The notes beneath the pieces were generated by a model. That model was not told the DNA's origin. It did not search any database and worked only from the letters and a program-made list of their open reading frames with translations. This document shows positions 14,689-17,119 of a stretch of DNA of 17,119 bases, in pieces. The DNA is from Wenzhouxiangella sp. (GTDB lineage: Bacteria; Pseudomonadota; Gammaproteobacteria; Xanthomonadales; Wenzhouxiangellaceae). Every line of letters starts with the position of its first letter. Positions within the stretch are counted from its first letter, which is position 1. The stretch spans positions 1 to 17,119 of the forward strand of contig SKKV01000121.1 of NCBI GenBank assembly GCA_007123575.1, in the 5' to 3' direction. Position numbers and translations under genes: made by a program.

Positions 14689-14717
14689 AAGTTAGCAGCC
14701 TGTCAGAGCACTGTCAA
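14689..14717 (-). promoter_or_regulatory. Candidate promoter of the BlaI/M56 operon
   Basis: On the minus strand a perfect -35 TTGACA (14717-14712) is followed after 17 bases by TAACTT (14694-14689). A second TTGACA at 14690-14685 overlaps the -10. On the plus strand these form two TGTCAAG copies (14685-14691, 14712-14718), with TGTCAG between them (14701-14706). The -10 is poor, so the exact promoter is uncertain. Confidence 0.4.
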
Positions 14718-14789
14718 GATCAGGTGGATGAATTGCATGACCTGCCCAGACCATTGCTACTCAGGCCGTCATCAGTGATCCATGCCATC

Positions 14790-14811
14790 CATTGTTACAA
14801 TGTTGCATTGT
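14790..14811. promoter_or_regulatory. Alternating-dyad operator candidate over the promoter of the membrane SpeE-like gene
   Basis: Three 6-mers alternate in orientation: CATTGT (14790-14795), ACAATG (14797-14802) and CATTGT (14806-14811). The first pair is a perfect dyad with a 1-base centre and the second pair a perfect dyad with a 3-base centre. The element covers the probable -10 and lies 18 bases before the start codon at 14830, a position where a bound repressor would block transcription. The binding protein is not known; the adjacent BlaI-like protein is the obvious candidate. Confidence 0.55.
14793..14801 (+). promoter_or_regulatory. Extended -10 promoter element TGTTACAAT
   Basis: TG, one base, then TACAAT (14796-14801) matches an extended -10, which can work without a clear -35. 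None is seen here at 17 bases. Transcription would start near 14808, giving a leader of about 22 bases. No Shine-Dalgarno sequence is visible before the ATG at 14830. Confidence 0.45.
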
Positions 14812-14829
14812 CTGGTTTGTTGACCTCCC

Positions 14830-17119
14830 ATGCCGTCGCCTCGCTTGCCCCTGCTGGCCTTTCTGTTTTTTGTTTCCGGTTTTGCCGCCCTGGTCTACCA
14901 GGTGCTGTGGGTCCGTCAGCTCGGTCTACTGCTGGGTTCGACGGCGCAGGCTGCGGCGCTGGCCATTGCCATTTTCTTCGCCGGCATCGCCCTGGGCGGC
15001 TGGTTTTGGGGGAGGCGCGCGCCGCGCTTCGGCAGCTGCCTGAAAGTATTTGGCTGGTTGGAAATCGGTGTCGCCGCCACTGCGCTCGGCCATTTCCTGC
15101 TGCTCGATGCCTACGGAGCGGTCTATCCGTTGCTGTTTGCAGCGATCGAGGGCGTTCCAGGTGGCGATGTGTTGTTGAAAATTGGTCTGGCAGCCCTGGT
15201 TCTGCTGCCGCCGGCCATACTGATGGGAGGTACGCTGCCGGTGCTGGGCCAGGAGCTGATCCGACAGCCCAGGGACCTGGGCCGCCGCGGCAGTCTGCTA
15301 TACGCGGTCAATACTGCAGGCGCCGCAGGCGGTGCGCTGGCAGCGGGCTTTCTGTTGCCGGTGTGGCTGGGTTTTTCCGGCGCCTACCTGCTCGCCGTTG
15401 GCCTGGACCTGCTGGTGGGCTTGACCGCCCTTTGGCTGGCCAGCCGCCAGCCGGGTGTCGCCAGCGTCCCGGCCTCACCGGCCACGACCGGCTCGGCAAC
15501 GTTGCCGCCCGGCACGGCCAGCGCGGTCTGGCCGTTGGCCTTTCTGTCCGGCTTTGTCGCCCTGGGCGTCGAAGTGCTGTGGACGCGGCTGTTTGCGCAG
15601 GTGCTACAGAACTCGATCTACACCTATTCGCTGGTGCTGGTGGTCTTTCTGCTCGCCCTGACCCTGGGTGCTGCGGTTGCCAATCGACTGTGCCGGCTGA
15701 AAGGCCCTGATCCAGGTGCGGTAATGATCTCGCTGCTGGTCATCGCCGCCGTCCTGGTCGCGGTCACGCCGTTCGCCTTTCATACCCTGACTGGCGGGCT
15801 GGACTACGTAGCCGGCGGGCGTCCTTTCCATGAATACCTGCTGCGGGTGGCCGGCGTTGCCCTGGCCGTGATGCTGATTCCCGGTCTGGCCCTCGGCACG
15901 ATCCTGCCCTACCTGCTGCGCCTGCTCGAACAGCGCCAGGCCTCAACCGGCGAACTGTTGGGCCGGCTGATCGCGGCCAATACAACCGGTGCCATCGCCG
16001 GTGCCCTGGTCAGCGGCTTCGTGCTGCTGCCGCTGTTAGGTGCGACCCGCACCCTGCTCGTGCTGGCTTCCGTCTACCTGCTGGCTGCCGCCGTGCTCCT
16101 GGTTCGATCAGGCTCGGGCAGTCCACGGCTGGCCGGGGCCGCAGCCACCGTGAGCCTGGCGGCCATGCTGGCCTTTCTGCCGCACGGCGGCTTGCAGCCG
16201 CTCAGGCTCGACCCGGCCGCCAATGAACGATTGGTCACCATGATCGAAGGCTCACACGCCAACGTCGCCGTGATTGAGCGCAACCGGCACCAGCTGATCC
16301 GGGTCAACAACTACTACACCCTGGGCGGCACCGGGGCGCTGGAATCCGAGCGCAACCAGGCGCTGATCCCCATGCTGATCCACCCCGATCCGCGCGAGGT
16401 GTTTTTTCTGGGCATGGGCACCGGCATTACTGCTGGCGCCTCGCTGCTGTTTCCGGTCGAACGGGTCGAGGTGTGCGAAATCCTGCCGGAGGTGGTGCGG
16501 CTGGCGCGCGCCCATTTCGGGCCATGGACCGAAGGGCTGTTCGATGATCCCCGGGTGACCATTCATGCCGAAGACGGACGCAACTGCCTGCGCCGCTCGC
16601 GCCGCCAGTACGACCTGATCATCAGTGACCTGTTTACGCCCTGGAAGGCCGGGACCGGCAATCTTTACACGCTGGAGCATTTCCGCACCGCTAGCCAGCG
16701 CCTGAAGCCCGACGGTCTGTTTGTGCAGTGGCTGCCGACCTATCAAATTTCCGAGCGCGAGTTTGCCATCATCGCGCGCACCATGGACGAGGTGTTTGAC
16801 CAGGTGGTGCTGTGGCGCGGCGACCTGTTCCCGGCCCAGTCCATCGTCGCCCTGGTCGGGCAGAATCAGGCGCAGCCGCTGGATCCCGGTGTGCCCGTTC
16901 ACCACGGCCGCGCCCTGGCCGGCAACCCCGATCTGCCGGCGGATTTGCTCGAAGCCGTCGCCCTGCGTTTCTATGCCGGCAATATCACTGCCTCCGGTCT
17001 GTTCGCCGATGCGCCAATCAACACCGACAACCGTGCCCTGATCGAGTACCTGGCGCCGCGTACTCAGCGCGAAGTCCAGGCCGGCCGGGCCCGCTGGCTG
17101 ACCGCCGACCAGCTCGGCT
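14830..17119 (+). CDS. Membrane-embedded fused spermidine synthase-like protein (3' end beyond window)
   Basis: The frame is open for at least 763 codons to the window edge. ATG 14830 is the first start after an in-frame TGA at 14821. Residues 1-430 are a polytopic membrane region of about 12 helices, built as a tandem duplication. FVSGFAALVYQVLW (14-27) matches FLSGFVALGVEVLW (238-251), and NTAGAAGGALAAGFLLP (from Asn161) matches NTTGAIAGALVSGFVLLP (from Asn384). Residues about 460-690 are a spermidine-synthase-type Rossmann methyltransferase fold: FFLGMGTGITAG (glycine motif 528-534), VEVCEILPEVV, HAEDGRNCLRR and YDLIISDLFTPWKAG. The DSxDP motif of true SpeE becomes SDLFTPW, so the second catalytic aspartate is missing and aminopropyl transfer is uncertain. 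A further domain follows. Substrate unknown. Confidence 0.9.
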   Translation, partial: MPSPRLPLLAFLFFVSGFAALVYQVLWVRQLGLLLGSTAQAAALAIAIFFAGIALGGWFWGRRAPRFGSCLKVFGWLEIGVAATALGHFLLLDAYGAVYPLLFAAIEGVPGGDVLLKIGLAALVLLPPAILMGGTLPVLGQELIRQPRDLGRRGSLLYAVNTAGAAGGALAAGFLLPVWLGFSGAYLLAVGLDLLVGLTALWLASRQPGVASVPASPATTGSATLPPGTASAVWPLAFLSGFVALGVEVLWTRLFAQVLQNSIYTYSLVLVVFLLALTLGAAVANRLCRLKGPDPGAVMISLLVIAAVLVAVTPFAFHTLTGGLDYVAGGRPFHEYLLRVAGVALAVMLIPGLALGTILPYLLRLLEQRQASTGELLGRLIAANTTGAIAGALVSGFVLLPLLGATRTLLVLASVYLLAAAVLLVRSGSGSPRLAGAAATVSLAAMLAFLPHGGLQPLRLDPAANERLVTMIEGSHANVAVIERNRHQLIRVNNYYTLGGTGALESERNQALIPMLIHPDPREVFFLGMGTGITAGASLLFPVERVEVCEILPEVVRLARAHFGPWTEGLFDDPRVTIHAEDGRNCLRRSRRQYDLIISDLFTPWKAGTGNLYTLEHFRTASQRLKPDGLFVQWLPTYQISEREFAIIARTMDEVFDQVVLWRGDLFPAQSIVALVGQNQAQPLDPGVPVHHGRALAGNPDLPADLLEAVALRFYAGNITASGLFADAPINTDNRALIEYLAPRTQREVQAGRARWLTADQLG

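Noticed and set aside
14625..15710. 361-codon plus-strand frame overlapping the membrane SpeE-like gene
   Set aside because: It is in a different frame from the real gene (14830 onward), which has membrane helices and a methyltransferase fold. This frame gives an Arg/Gly/Ala-rich product.

Overview
The window is GC-rich, tightly packed chromosomal DNA from a gammaproteobacterium. The divergent speA/speE pair, the argS-SPOR gene pair and the BlaI/M56-TonB module suggest a relative of Xanthomonadales or Wenzhouxiangella. That placement is inferred from gene content and was not tested by phylogeny. No transposase, integrase, phage gene, CRISPR array, tRNA or rRNA was recognised.

Left part (1-3144): the tail of an NfeD-like protein is followed by a slipin/stomatin gene, a standard membrane-quality pair. 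Then come an aldo/keto reductase (-), a small NTF2-like protein (+) and a gamma-class carbonic anhydrase homologue (-). Two convergent pairs here end in interlocked stop codons. A roughly 300 bp intergenic region follows. It holds an AT-rich core and several DnaA-box-like 9-mers, including two exact TTATCCACA boxes facing each other in a perfect palindrome.

Middle (3145-9327): argS is coupled by a 1-base overlap to a membrane-anchored SPOR-domain protein, followed by a patatin-like phospholipase and a sodium:alanine/glycine symporter (AGCS). Facing these are a small orphan lipoprotein and a beta-hydroxyacid dehydrogenase.

Polyamine block (8455-12157): speA (arginine decarboxylase) reads leftward, with the dehydrogenase attached by an ATGA overlap. 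speE (spermidine synthase) reads rightward from the same 113 bp spacer. Together speA and speE supply the first and last steps of the arginine-to-spermidine route. The agmatine-processing and AdoMet decarboxylase steps are not in the window.

Right part (12158-17119): a repeat-rich spacer carries two copies of a GC-rich palindrome, one interrupted by a larger hairpin. Next is a two-gene operon of a BlaI/MecI-type repressor and an M56 (BlaR1-type) membrane metallopeptidase whose C-terminus is a TonB domain instead of a beta-lactam sensor. Divergent from it is a large membrane-embedded 'fused spermidine synthase', cut off by the window end. Its membrane part is an internal duplication. A set of alternating dyads lies directly over its likely promoter and could be the repressor's target. 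The BlaI / M56-TonB / membrane-SpeE arrangement and the DnaA-box region are the two places most worth further study; neither is proven to be a new system.
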